Part shown: positions 26,062 through 34,553 of the stretch, piece after piece
How positions within the stretch are numbered: position 1 is the stretch's first letter
Layout: every line of letters starts with the position of its first letter
NCBI RefSeq assembly: GCF_900088125.1
Contig: NZ_FLQT01000003.1
Coordinates: 681,071 to 745,070, forward strand
Length of the DNA stretch: 64,000 nt
Direction: 5' to 3'
DNA from: Peptoniphilus pacaensis
Lineage (GTDB): Bacteria; Bacillota; Clostridia; Tissierellales; Peptoniphilaceae
Notes under the pieces: generated by a model
The model's input: the letters and a program-made list of their open reading frames with translations, nothing else
Told to the model about the DNA's origin: nothing
Databases searched by the model: none
Position numbers and translations under genes: made by a program

Positions 26062-27408
26062 CTAGAATACACCTTGTGCCATCATGGCGTCTGCCAAGCG
26101 AACGAAACCGGCGATGTTGGCGCCTGCTACCAGGTTGTAGCCTAAGCCGTATTGTTCAGCTGCTTCGACGGACATCTTGTAGATGTTGTCCATGATCATG
26201 TGAAGTTGTTTGTCAACTTCTTCTGCGGGCCAGCTCAAACGAGCGCTGTTTTGGCTCATTTCGAGAGCGGAACCTGCAACGCCGCCTGCGTTAACTGCCT
26301 TGGAGGGAGCAACGACTTTGACGTTTTTGATGAGGTAGTTCAATGCGTCGTTGGTGGTGGGCATGTTAGCTACTTCGATGTAGTATTCGATGCCTTTTTT
26401 AACCATAGCTTCTGCTTCTTCCATGGTGATTTCGTTTTGGTAAGCAGCCGGCATAGCGATGTCGTAGTCTGCGTTGATCCAGGGTTTTTCACCGGGGAAG
26501 AAGTCTACGCCGAATTTGTCTGCGTAGTCTTGAACTTTGTCGCGACCGGAAGCGCGCATTTCGAGCATGTATTCAACTTTTTCTTCGGTGTTGATGCCGT
26601 CTTTGTCGTAGATGTATCCGTCGGGACCGGCGATGGTAACAACTTTACCGCCGAGTTGTTGTACTTTCTTGCAGATACCCCAAGCAACGTTACCGAAACC
26701 GGAAACGGCGATCTTCTTGTCTTTAATGTCTTCGCCGAAGTGATCCAGTACGTTTAAGAGGTAGTATACTGCGCCGTAGCCGGTAGCTTCGGGACGTACG
26801 CGGGATCCGCCGAAGCTGAAGCCCTTGCCGGTGAAGGTACCGTTTTCGAATTTAGCTTTTAAGCGACGATATTGGCCATACATAAAGCCGACTTCTCTTG
26901 CGCCTACGCCCATGTCACCTGCCGGTACGTCGGTGTCCGGTCCGATGTAGTGGTAGAGGGTGCTCATGAAGGATTGGCAGAAACGCATAATTTCGTCGTC
27001 ACTTCTTCCGCGGGGGTCGAAGTCGCTGCCGCCCTTGCCGCCGCCGATGGGGAGGCCGGTCATGGAGTTCTTGAAGCATTGTTCGAAACCGAGGAATTTA
27101 ATAACGGATTGGTTAACGGTGGGGTGGAAGCGAATGCCGCCCTTGTACGGCCCGAGGGCTCCGTTAAATTGTACACGGTAACCAATGTTGGTGTGGTATT
27201 GACCTTCGTCATCTTGCCATACGACGCGGAAGCTGAACAGACGGTCCGGTTCAACCATGCGGCCTAAAAGGTCGACGCGTTCATATTCCGGATGTTGGTC
27301 GATAACCGGTTTTAAAGAACTTAATACTTCTTCTACGGTTTGGCAGAATTCCGGTTCGCTGGCGTGTCTTTCTTTTACACGTTCGATTACACTTTCAAGA
27401 TAGCTCAT
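26062..27408 (-). CDS. gdhA: Glutamate dehydrogenase
   Basis: 448 aa, hexameric GDH of family I size. Catalytic and binding segments are present: GGIRFHPTVNQSVIKFLGFE, then KNSMTGLPIGGGKGGSDFDP with the conserved lysines, VPAGDMGVGAREVGFMYGQY with the catalytic Asp, and the Rossmann loop VSGFGNVAWG. It interconverts glutamate with 2-oxoglutarate and ammonia, and in asaccharolytic anaerobes opens glutamate fermentation. Cofactor preference cannot be told with confidence. The start at 27408 follows AAGGAGGA. Codon use is visibly different from neighbours (many T-ending Ala and Gly codons), as expected for a very highly expressed gene. Confidence 0.97.
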   Translation of the reverse strand: MSYLESVIERVKERHASEPEFCQTVEEVLSSLKPVIDQHPEYERVDLLGRMVEPDRLFSFRVVWQDDEGQYHTNIGYRVQFNGALGPYKGGIRFHPTVNQSVIKFLGFEQCFKNSMTGLPIGGGKGGSDFDPRGRSDDEIMRFCQSFMSTLYHYIGPDTDVPAGDMGVGAREVGFMYGQYRRLKAKFENGTFTGKGFSFGGSRVRPEATGYGAVYYLLNVLDHFGEDIKDKKIAVSGFGNVAWGICKKVQQLGGKVVTIAGPDGYIYDKDGINTEEKVEYMLEMRASGRDKVQDYADKFGVDFFPGEKPWINADYDIAMPAAYQNEITMEEAEAMVKKGIEYYIEVANMPTTNDALNYLIKNVKVVAPSKAVNAGGVAGSALEMSQNSARLSWPAEEVDKQLHMIMDNIYKMSVEAAEQYGLGYNLVAGANIAGFVRLADAMMAQGVF

Positions 27409-27429
27409 ACAATATTCCTCCTTAAAGAA

Positions 27430-27565
27430 CATGAGTTGGCTAAAAGCCTCACTAAAAGAGCAAAGGCTTTCCCTGCGGGGAAATAAAAAACGCCGTGTCC
27501 TGTGCCACGTGTTAACGCCTTAGCTCTAACGCATTCATCATACCACATAGACTGTGAAATTTCCA
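27430..27565 (-). promoter_or_regulatory. gdhA promoter and long structured leader
   Basis: TGGAAA (27560-27565), 17 bases, TATGAT (27537-27542) with extended TGG. The predicted leader of about 120 bases holds a weak hairpin followed by six T residues (27484-27515 region) and a second hairpin AAAGCCT / AGGCTTT. These could form an attenuator or stabilise the mRNA; no known riboswitch class was recognised. Confidence 0.55.
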
Positions 27566-27843
27566 CGTGGTTTTTAAATTTTTCTTCCCGCCTCCGGGCT
27601 CAACGCCTGTATTTTCAAGGGGCCGGGCGCGTCATTAACAATATGAATCGTTTCTTTCACCTTTTTTGACCGTTCTTGCCATGGATTATTTGCCGCGGCG
27701 CAAAAAGCGCAAAGCCTTTACATGCTCTCCACCCTCTTTGCCTATCTTTCCGCCACGTAGTACCCTTTTCCCGCCGGCGGACTGTGCTTTTTTCCTCGGC
27801 TGTTGTAAAATAGACGTAAGAATTTTTAAACAAAGGAGTCTCT
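27566..27843. other. Intergenic gap between gdhA and ctlX
   Basis: Apart from the gdhA promoter to its left, I see no gene, repeat or structured RNA here. Short frames present are not preceded by ribosome sites. A poor TAAAAT box near 27804 may start the ctlX transcript. Confidence 0.5.
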
Positions 27844-28731
27844 ATGATTGCCGATAAAATTATCATGGTGCGTCCCTCGGCTTTCCGCTTTAATGCGGAG
27901 ACGGCGGCGGACAATGCCTATCAAGTCAACGACCGCAGCCTCTCCCCCGACGAGGTGCAGGCCCGGGCGGCGGATGAATTTTCTGCCCTGGCAGGCGCCC
28001 TGCGTGCGGCGGGGGTGAAGGTGGATGTCTTAAACGACGACGGCGAGGACACGCCGGATTCGATTTTCCCCAACAATACTTTCGTCACTTTCCCCGGAAA
28101 GCTTTTTCTCTGTCCCATGTACAGCGACAATCGAAAAAAGGAATTTCCCAAATTGCGGCCCCAATACGACGCGCTCTTCGATCTGTCGCGGCTCGAGGTG
28201 GCGGATTATTCCCATGAGCCCGCCGCCTTGGAGGGCACCGGCGCCATGGTCTTGGACCGCTTCCATGATATATGCTATGCCGCCCTCTCCGCCCGCTGCG
28301 ACGAAGATCTGCTCATGCGCTTTTGCGACGCCTACGGCCTTGAGCACGTTCCCTTCCGCGCACGGCATCACGACGCGGCTGTCTATCACACCAATGTGAT
28401 TATGACCGTGGCGGAACACTTCGCCCTCATCGCCGAGGAGCTGATCACGGAAGGAAAGGAGGATCTCCTCGCCCGCCTGAAGGCCACGGGGAAGGAGATC
28501 ATTCCCCTGAGTGCCGATGAGGTGGATCACTTCTGCGGCAATTGTTTGGAGCTGATGGGAGACGCGCCGCTTCTCGTTATGAGCGAGGAGGCCTACGAGC
28601 ATTTGGCGCCGGAAAAAATCGCGCGGATCGAAAAATACGATCGGATCCTTCACGTGCCCCTTCCCGTCATTTCACAATTAGGCGGCGGCAGCGCCCGCTG
28701 TATGATCGCGGAAAATTTCATCGACGCATAA
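27844..28731 (+). CDS. ctlX: Amidinotransferase-fold hydrolase, CtlX type (citrulline hydrolase-like)
   Basis: 295 aa of the arginine deiminase/amidinotransferase superfamily. The substrate segment DSIFPNNTFVTF, the middle EGTGAMVLDR, the His in YHTNVIMTV and the nucleophile C286 in GGGSARCMIAE are all present. The arrangement fits the CtlX group, reported to hydrolyse citrulline to ornithine, rather than ArcA deiminases, which are longer. Assignment to CtlX rests on overall pattern and length. The start at 27844 follows AAAGGAG. No arginine or citrulline genes lie beside it; gdhA is divergent upstream. Confidence 0.8.
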   Translation: MIADKIIMVRPSAFRFNAETAADNAYQVNDRSLSPDEVQARAADEFSALAGALRAAGVKVDVLNDDGEDTPDSIFPNNTFVTFPGKLFLCPMYSDNRKKEFPKLRPQYDALFDLSRLEVADYSHEPAALEGTGAMVLDRFHDICYAALSARCDEDLLMRFCDAYGLEHVPFRARHHDAAVYHTNVIMTVAEHFALIAEELITEGKEDLLARLKATGKEIIPLSADEVDHFCGNCLELMGDAPLLVMSEEAYEHLAPEKIARIEKYDRILHVPLPVISQLGGGSARCMIAENFIDA

Positions 28732-28733
28732 AA

Positions 28734-28768
28734 AAACGAGGCGGGAATGATCCTGCCTCGTTTCTTTT
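28734..28768. terminator. Bidirectional terminator between ctlX and DUF4342 genes
   Basis: AAACGAGGCGGG pairs with CCTGCCTCGTTT around a short loop, with A-run left and T-run right. Confidence 0.85.
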
Positions 28769-29244
28769 TAGCGCATGCGATGTTTGTTGGTAATATAATC
28801 TTTTACATTGATGACTTTGCCGTCGTCGAGATAGATGTAAAATTCCCAACGGCTGATGATGCCGATGCCTACGCCCATAAGGGCCGCCACCGGTGCGATG
28901 ACCGTCCAAATGGCGCCCAGGTTCATGGACACGTTTAAGATCACTTCGTCTTTTTCGTCCATGATGACGAGCTTGGTGGCATTGCCTTTTTCCCAGAAAT
29001 CTTTCACGGCGTCGATGACTTCTTCGCCGAAATTGGAAATGGTGTCGGAAATGTCTTCCGCTCTGGTTCTCGCATCTTTAAAATCGAAGCCCTCGGTTTT
29101 TTCGTCTTCGACTTTTTCCTCGCCCATCAACAGGCGAATGGCCTTGTCCACGTCGCCGTCGGCGGACAAGAGTGCTTCCCGCACGTCGCCGTAGCTTGCG
29201 CCGGTGACGGAGATCACGTAGTCGATTTTTTCCATGGTAATCAT
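28768..29244 (-). CDS. DUF4342 protein with N-terminal UBA-like domain
   Basis: 158 aa. Residues about 4-42 (IDYVISVTGASYGDVREALL, then SADGDVDKAIRLL) look like the UBA/TS-N helical module found at the start of elongation factor Ts. A charged linker follows, then the DUF4342 region KDFWEKGNATKLVIMDEKDE and a hydrophobic segment GAIWTVIAPVAALMGVGIGI that could enter the membrane. Function is unknown. The start at 29244 follows AAGGAGG; a second ATG three codons on is also possible. It stands alone between a shared terminator and its own upstream region. Confidence 0.78.
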   Translation of the reverse strand: MITMEKIDYVISVTGASYGDVREALLSADGDVDKAIRLLMGEEKVEDEKTEGFDFKDARTRAEDISDTISNFGEEVIDAVKDFWEKGNATKLVIMDEKDEVILNVSMNLGAIWTVIAPVAALMGVGIGIISRWEFYIYLDDGKVINVKDYITNKHRMR

Positions 29245-29360
29245 AAATTATTGCCTCCTTGATATCGGTGTGTCTTCTTGTTCTCATTGTACCCGAAAGG
29301 ACAGGGAAAAAAAGGACTCTGCGTCTTTGTTTTACCTTTCTTTACCAAAGGTTAGATTTA

Positions 29361-30233
29361 TTAACCGAAGATCTTGCCGCAAAGGGTCTTCGCCGTGTCC
29401 GTGCCGGCCAGACCGCCGATACCGGTTTCGCGCAGGGAGGCGGGCAAAGCGTCGCCCACTTCTTTCATGGCCTTGCAGACTTCGTCGAAGGGAATGATGC
29501 TGAAGGTGCCGGCGAGGGCCATGTCGGCGCTGACCCGGGCATTGGAGACTCCCGATGCGTTTCTGAAAGTGCAGGGGTATTGAACCAAGCCGCCTAAGGG
29601 ATCGCAGACCAGGCCCAGGATGTTGACAATGGCGATGGAGGCGGCGTTTAAGCAGGTTTCCACATCGCCGCCGTAAAGTTCCGCGAGAGCCGCCGCCGCC
29701 ATGGAGGAGGCCGCGCCGCATTCCGCCTGGCAGCCTCCTTCACTGCCGGCGAAAGTGCCGTAGCCGGCGATAAACTGGCCGATGCCGATGGCCGTCAAGA
29801 GGCCGCGGACCAAGTCGTCGTCGGTGGCGTTTAAATCTTCCGCCGCCGTCACCAAGGCCGCCGGCACGATGCCGCAGCTGCCCGCCGTAGGCGCCGCCAC
29901 GATGACTTCCATCTTGGCATTGGATTCGAAGGTGGAAAAGGCGCGGGCCATGGCGCGCAGAGTCTTTTCATCGGTGACGAATTTCTTCCCGCTCTTGGAA
30001 TAGTCCCAGGTCTTTTTGCCGAAGTCCTTGATTAAATCGTGTTTTAAATCCGTGCCCGTTTCCAAGGTGCGCCCGGTGGATTCCTTCATAATGGCGAGCA
30101 TGTGGTGGAGTTCCTTTAAGATGGCCGCCTTCTTTTCCTCATCGCCTTTGGATTCTTCTTCCAGGACGTAGTCCGAAATCTTCCAATTCTTTTCCCGGCA
30201 TAAATCGATCAATGCCTTTGCCGTTTTAATCAT
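29361..30233 (-). CDS. sdaAA: L-serine dehydratase, iron-sulfur-dependent, alpha subunit
   Basis: 290 aa. With SdaAB it deaminates serine to pyruvate and ammonia, feeding fermentation. The cluster-binding and catalytic Cys-rich parts are visible: AAPTAGSCGIVPAAL, GSEGGCQAECGAASSMAAAA and CDPLGGLVQYPCTFRNASG. The split alpha/beta form is typical of Firmicutes; E. coli uses a fused chain. The start overlaps the end of the beta-subunit gene by eight bases, so both are coupled. Confidence 0.96.
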   Translation of the reverse strand: MIKTAKALIDLCREKNWKISDYVLEEESKGDEEKKAAILKELHHMLAIMKESTGRTLETGTDLKHDLIKDFGKKTWDYSKSGKKFVTDEKTLRAMARAFSTFESNAKMEVIVAAPTAGSCGIVPAALVTAAEDLNATDDDLVRGLLTAIGIGQFIAGYGTFAGSEGGCQAECGAASSMAAAALAELYGGDVETCLNAASIAIVNILGLVCDPLGGLVQYPCTFRNASGVSNARVSADMALAGTFSIIPFDEVCKAMKEVGDALPASLRETGIGGLAGTDTAKTLCGKIFG

Positions 30234-30918
30234 GAGCGCGTCCTTTCATGGGTTCGATAATATCCACGTATTTCGCAAATTCGAAGCGAGGATCCTTTAA
30301 AATCGGCTCCAGAATCGCCGGATCCACGGAGTGGGTGATCTCCGTAACCAGGGTGACCGTCTCGTCGATTTTGTCCGTCACCATGGTTTCGATATTGTAG
30401 TCGTTGTTCGTTAAAATACTGGAAACCAGAGCGATGACCCCTTTTTGTTCCTGATATTGTAAAATAAGAGTAGGGTATTGATTTTTAAAGGCCACTTCGA
30501 TGTCGTTAATGGCTACGATTAAAATATTGCCGCCGCCGATGGACGAGCCGGTGACGGACAAATGGCCGCCGTTGTCGTAGAAGAAGATGATCTCTACGGA
30601 GTTGGGGTGCCGGTCGCCGAGATCCGTTTCCACGAATTCGTAGCTGAGTCCCTTTTCTTCCGCGATTTTAAAGCTGTCTCTCAGCGCTTCGTCGTCGGGC
30701 ATAATGCCCAGGACGCCGCCCACCAACGCCATGTCCGTGCCGTGACCCCGATAGGTCGACGCAAAGGAGCCGTGGAGATTAAAGCGCACCTTGTGAAAGG
30801 GGCTGCCTCCGCTAATGGCCAATGCGGCGTTACCGATTTTACACGCCCCCGCCGTGTGGGAGCTGGAGGGCCCCACCATAATGGGCCCCACCACGTCAAA
30901 TGCCTTGTATCTTTTCAT
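30226..30918 (-). CDS. sdaAB: L-serine dehydratase, iron-sulfur-dependent, beta subunit
   Basis: 230 aa. The N-terminal part carries VVGPIMVGPSSSHTAGACKIG, the conserved SSSHTAG loop of the family. The C-terminal 75 residues form an ACT domain (VALVSSILTNNDYNIETMVT), a likely allosteric site. ATG at 30918 with AGAGGTGG upstream is preferred to a GTG ten codons earlier that lacks a ribosome site. It is the first gene of the sdaAB-sdaAA pair and diverges from pyrC with about 80 bases between starts. Confidence 0.95.
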   Translation of the reverse strand: MKRYKAFDVVGPIMVGPSSSHTAGACKIGNAALAISGGSPFHKVRFNLHGSFASTYRGHGTDMALVGGVLGIMPDDEALRDSFKIAEEKGLSYEFVETDLGDRHPNSVEIIFFYDNGGHLSVTGSSIGGGNILIVAINDIEVAFKNQYPTLILQYQEQKGVIALVSSILTNNDYNIETMVTDKIDETVTLVTEITHSVDPAILEPILKDPRFEFAKYVDIIEPMKGRAHD

Positions 30919-30999
30919 GTTCCACCTCTGTTCGTTCTCGTTGCTCACCCGTTGACCATTCTATTTTATCATAATTGCGCCCCATCCTTAGGAGGAAGT

Positions 31000-32220
31000 A
31001 TGGCTACACTTACTATAAAAAACGTCCGCGTACTGGATCCCGTCTTAAACAAAAACGAAACCGCCACAATTACCTGCCCCGTAGAGGGCGAGGACATCAC
31101 CATGGACGGCGAAGGCCTCTATGCCTTCCCCGCCTTTGTCGACGTCCACGTCCATTTAAGGGACCCGGGCTTTACGGAAAAAGAAACCCTGGAAACCGGC
31201 GCGGCGGCGGCCCTTCACGGCGGCTTCGGCCACGTCCTGGCCATGGCCAATACGAAGCCCGTCATGTGCGGGGAGGCCATTGCCGATTTTTACCGACGGG
31301 CGAAGGCGCTTCCCATTCACGCCTATACCGTGAGCGCCCTGACAAAAGATCTTAAAGGCAAAGAGCCGGTGGACATGGAAGAGGCGGCGCGGTTGGGTGC
31401 CGTGGGCTTTTCCGACGACGGCTTTCCCGTGGACAATGTGTCCCTCCTGGAAGAAGGGCTCGCCCGGGCCAAGGCATTGGATCTGCCCATCAGCCTTCAC
31501 GAAGAGGATCCGGCCTATGTGAAAAACCCCGGCGTGGACAGCCGCGTGGCCCCGGCTTTCGGCTTAAAGGGCGCCGAGGCCATGGCGGAGGTCAGCCTCT
31601 CGGCCCGGGATCTGTCCCTGGCCCACTACATGGGGGCGAAGCTTGACATTCAGCACATCTCCTGTGCCCTCACCGCTCGCCTGGTGGCGGCCTTTGCCGC
31701 ATCGGGGGCGAAGGTGCTGGGCGAGATCACGCCCCATCACCTGACCATGACCGCAGAGGATGTGAAGGTCCACGGCAGCCTGGCGAAAATGAATCCGCCC
31801 CTGCGCACCGCCGAGGACGCGGCGGGCCTCGCCGAATTTATCGGCCACGAGAACTTCTGCATCGCCACGGATCATGCGCCCCACACGCCGGAGGAAAAGA
31901 ACCGTCCCCTGAAAGAGGCCCCCTCGGGCATTACGGGGATGGAGACCGCCTTCGTCCTCCTCTACAGGGAGCTGGTGCTGACGGAAAAGTGCGGACTGGA
32001 AGACCTCGTCTGTGCCATGACGAAAATCCCGGCGGATTTCTACAAACTCCCCCACCAAGGCGTGGCGGGGGGAGAATTCGTCCTCTTCGATCCCCAAGGG
32101 GAAACCGAGGTGGACGACGCCTTCTTCCGGGGCAAGAGCCACAACTCTCCTCTCATGGGAGAAAGGTTCAGGGGGAAGATTAAAGGGATTTGCGTCAAGG
32201 GACGATATCACGAGTTTTAA
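31000..32220 (+). CDS. pyrC: Dihydroorotase
   Basis: 406 aa, type I dihydroorotase of the amidohydrolase superfamily, third step of pyrimidine synthesis (carbamoyl-aspartate to dihydroorotate). Metal site DVHVHLRDPG near residue 50, substrate loop MANTKPV, HEEDP near 168, ITPHH (His ligand) and the catalytic Asp in IATDHAPHTPEEK are all intact. The ATG at 31000 follows AGGAGGA; the open frame upstream is antisense to sdaAB. No other pyr gene is nearby. No PyrR-type leader attenuator was recognised. Confidence 0.95.
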   Translation: MATLTIKNVRVLDPVLNKNETATITCPVEGEDITMDGEGLYAFPAFVDVHVHLRDPGFTEKETLETGAAAALHGGFGHVLAMANTKPVMCGEAIADFYRRAKALPIHAYTVSALTKDLKGKEPVDMEEAARLGAVGFSDDGFPVDNVSLLEEGLARAKALDLPISLHEEDPAYVKNPGVDSRVAPAFGLKGAEAMAEVSLSARDLSLAHYMGAKLDIQHISCALTARLVAAFAASGAKVLGEITPHHLTMTAEDVKVHGSLAKMNPPLRTAEDAAGLAEFIGHENFCIATDHAPHTPEEKNRPLKEAPSGITGMETAFVLLYRELVLTEKCGLEDLVCAMTKIPADFYKLPHQGVAGGEFVLFDPQGETEVDDAFFRGKSHNSPLMGERFRGKIKGICVKGRYHEF

Positions 32221-32244
32221 AGGAAATTTTCATTCAATAAAAAA

Positions 32245-32278
32245 AGGATCGAGCATTTGCACTCGATCCTCTTTTTTT
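32245..32278. terminator. Bidirectional terminator between pyrC and the amino acid ABC operon
   Basis: AGGATCGAG / CTCGATCCT with an A-run on the left and a T-run on the right; it serves both convergent units. Confidence 0.88.
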
Positions 32279-33131
32279 AATAATCTTCCGGTTTGGCTTC
32301 CACTACCATGTCTTCCGGTTTGGCAGCATCCCCATAGGTGGGAGCCAAGGTGTCTTGGAAGGCTTTGGTGAAGAATTTTTCGCCGTAGAGTTTTTCGATG
32401 ACGCCGTTGACGAAGTCCAGCATTTCCTGATTACCTTTTTTCACCGCCGGTGCGATGTAATCCACATCGCCCAGGGTCTTAATGCCCACGTCGTAGCCGT
32501 CGTTTTCCAATGCCCAGGCGAGAACTTCCGTATTGTCCGTGCTCATGGCATCGCCCCGGCCGTCTAAAAGGGCGCTGTAGGCTTCGGCGTATTGGTCGTA
32601 TTTTTGCAGCTTGATTTCCGGATGCTTTTCCGTGAAGTAGGTTTCCGCCGTGGTGCCTTTGGAAATGATCAGGGTCTTGTCTTTCAGTTGGGCCACGTCG
32701 GTGATTTCACCTTTCGGAGACACGACGCCCAAAGACACTTTCATATAGGGCAGGGCGAAGTCCACTTGCTCTTTGCGCTCGTCGGTGACGGTGAAGTTGG
32801 CGAGAAGGAGGTCGATTTTATTGGCGTTTAAATATTCCACGCGGCTCGCCGCTTCCACGGGGACGTATTTGACCTTCACGCCCAGTTCTTCCGCGATGCG
32901 ATTGCCCAGGGCGATGTCGTAGCCTTGGAATTCGCCTTTTTCGTCCATGTAGCCGAAGGGCTTTTTGTCGCCGAAGACGCCGATGGTGATTTCGCCGGAT
33001 TTTTTAATGTCCTCCACGGTGCGCACGCCGGCATTGTCTGCGGTAGGGGCGCCCTCTTCTTCCACGCCGCCGCAGGCGACGAGGCCCAGTGCCATCATGG
33101 CGACGATCAGTGCGGTGAGTAGTTTCTTCAT
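32277..33131 (-). CDS. Amino acid ABC transporter substrate-binding lipoprotein, cysteine-binding type
   Basis: 284 aa, SBP family 3. The signal ends in lipobox LVAC with Cys20, so it is a lipoprotein. The mature domain shows GVFGDKKPFGYMDEKGEFQG, then LIISKGTTAETYFTEKHPEI and DGRGDAMSTDNTEVLAW. As I recall it, the second and third segments resemble Campylobacter CjaA and other cysteine-binding receptors more than glutamine or arginine receptors. Specificity for L-cysteine or cystine is therefore likely and agrees with the Cys-rich leader ORF in front of the operon. It is the last gene, 10 bases after the ATPase. Confidence 0.85.
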   Translation of the reverse strand: MKKLLTALIVAMMALGLVACGGVEEEGAPTADNAGVRTVEDIKKSGEITIGVFGDKKPFGYMDEKGEFQGYDIALGNRIAEELGVKVKYVPVEAASRVEYLNANKIDLLLANFTVTDERKEQVDFALPYMKVSLGVVSPKGEITDVAQLKDKTLIISKGTTAETYFTEKHPEIKLQKYDQYAEAYSALLDGRGDAMSTDNTEVLAWALENDGYDVGIKTLGDVDYIAPAVKKGNQEMLDFVNGVIEKLYGEKFFTKAFQDTLAPTYGDAAKPEDMVVEAKPEDY

Positions 33132-33141
33132 TTTGTCCTCC

Positions 33142-33876
33142 TTAATTGTAATGCAGTCCTTCTAAAAATTGACGACTTCGTTCGGTCTCGGGGCGTTCGA
33201 AGAAAGTTTCCGGGTCGGTATCTTCCACGATGCGCCCTTCTTCTATAAACAAAATGCGATTGGCGACTTTTCTCGCAAATTCCATTTCGTGGGTGACGAT
33301 GAGCATGGTCTTACCTTCTTTGGCCAGTTCGCCGACGAGGGCAAGCACCTCCTGCACCATTTCCGGATCCAGGGCGGCGGTGACTTCGTCGAAGAGAAAG
33401 AGCTCCGGGTCCATGAGCATGGCCCGCAGAATGGCCACCCGCTGTTGCTGGCCGCCGGAGAGGCTGCGGGGATAGCTGTCGGCCTTGTCTTTTAAGCCCA
33501 CCCTATCCAACAGGGCCAGGGCTCTTTTTTCGGCCTCGGCTTTGTCTTCGCCCTTGGCCTTCACCGGCCCCAGGGTTAAATTGTCCAGCACCTTCATGTG
33601 GCCGAAGAGTTCATAGGATTGAAAGACCATGCCGATTTTCTTGCGGACGTCGGGCATGTCCTTTTCTCTCTTCACCACGCTTTCTCCTCTGAGGAGAATG
33701 TCGCCGCCCTGAATTTTTTCAAGGCCGTTGATGCAGCGGAGCAAGGTGCTTTTGCCGCAGCCCGAAGGCCCCAGCACCGCCACCACGTCGCCCGTCTCCA
33801 CGTCCATGGAAAAGCCGTCGAAGATGGGGTCGCCGTCGTAGGCCTTCACCATGTCCTTTACTTCAAGAATAGCCAT
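33142..33876 (-). CDS. Polar amino acid ABC transporter ATP-binding protein
   Basis: 244 aa of the GlnQ/TcyC family. Walker A GPSGCGKST, Q-loop MVFQSYELFGHMKV, signature LSGGQQQR, Walker B LFLFDEVTAALDPE, and the switch His in IVTHEMEFA. The usual DEPTSALD is here DEVTAALD, a tolerated variant also seen in some family members. The start ATG overlaps the permease stop by one base (TAATG), so it is coupled. The ribosome site is GGAGG within the permease end. Role: powers uptake of the amino acid bound by the neighbouring lipoprotein. Confidence 0.92.
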   Translation of the reverse strand: MAILEVKDMVKAYDGDPIFDGFSMDVETGDVVAVLGPSGCGKSTLLRCINGLEKIQGGDILLRGESVVKREKDMPDVRKKIGMVFQSYELFGHMKVLDNLTLGPVKAKGEDKAEAEKRALALLDRVGLKDKADSYPRSLSGGQQQRVAILRAMLMDPELFLFDEVTAALDPEMVQEVLALVGELAKEGKTMLIVTHEMEFARKVANRILFIEEGRIVEDTDPETFFERPETERSRQFLEGLHYN

Positions 33877-34553
33877 TATGCCTCCTTCCATTTCTCTTCT
33901 AAATGCCCCGCCCATTTGGACAGAGGGTAGCAGACCAAAAAGTATAAGATTAAGATGACGAGATAGATCCAGAGGGCCGCCGAGGCGAATTCCAGCCTGA
34001 CGGCTTCCACGATTTGCTGCCCGGTCTTGATCACTTCCACCACGCCGATAAGGGCGATGAGGGAGGTGGTCTTGATCATGCGGGTCACCAGATTCATGGC
34101 CTGGGGAATGAGCCGACGCAGGGCTTGGGGCAGCACCACATAGCCCATGGTCTGAAGCCGGGTCAGACCGATGGATGCGGCGGCCTCGTATTGGTGCTTC
34201 GGGATCGATGAGATGGCGCCGCGCACGAGATCCCCCATTTCCGCCGTGCCCCACAGGGTAAAGACGATGATGGCGGCGTTGAAGCCGGAGATGTGGATCC
34301 CCAGTGCCCGGGCCATGCCGAAGTAGACGATAAAGAGGAGCACCAGTTGGGGCATGAGGCGCATAAATTCCAAATAGATCTTTGAAAGAATTTTGATGAT
34401 CGGGGATTTCTTCGTCATGATCCAGCCGAAGATGAGGCCGAAGAAGACGGAAAGGGCCACGGACAAGAGGGACACCCGCAAGGTGACGGACAGGCCCTTC
34501 AGCAGCCGGGCCATGGTGTGGGGATTAAGCAATAGCGCTCGTGCCGATGCCAC
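33876..34553 (-). CDS. Polar amino acid ABC transporter permease 2
   Basis: 225 aa, HisM/HisQ-type permease with about five helices and the EAA coupling loop EAAASIGLTRLQTMGYVVLP. The GTG at 34553 lies seven bases after AAAGGAGG; that start overlaps the end of permease 1 by 29 bases. Permeases 1 and 2 probably form a heterodimer. It belongs to the four-gene operon behind the Cys-rich leader. Confidence 0.9.
   Translation of the reverse strand: MASARALLLNPHTMARLLKGLSVTLRVSLLSVALSVFFGLIFGWIMTKKSPIIKILSKIYLEFMRLMPQLVLLFIVYFGMARALGIHISGFNAAIIVFTLWGTAEMGDLVRGAISSIPKHQYEAAASIGLTRLQTMGYVVLPQALRRLIPQAMNLVTRMIKTTSLIALIGVVEVIKTGQQIVEAVRLEFASAALWIYLVILILYFLVCYPLSKWAGHLEEKWKEA

Noticed and set aside
27409-27530. 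Leader peptide in the gdhA leader (18 codons from a GTG)
   Set aside because: No ribosome site precedes the GTG and the codons show no enrichment for an amino acid related to glutamate.
30562-30999. Upstream extension of the dihydroorotase frame
   Set aside because: The 146 extra codons are antisense to sdaAB; the ribosome site AGGAGGA fixes the start at 31000.
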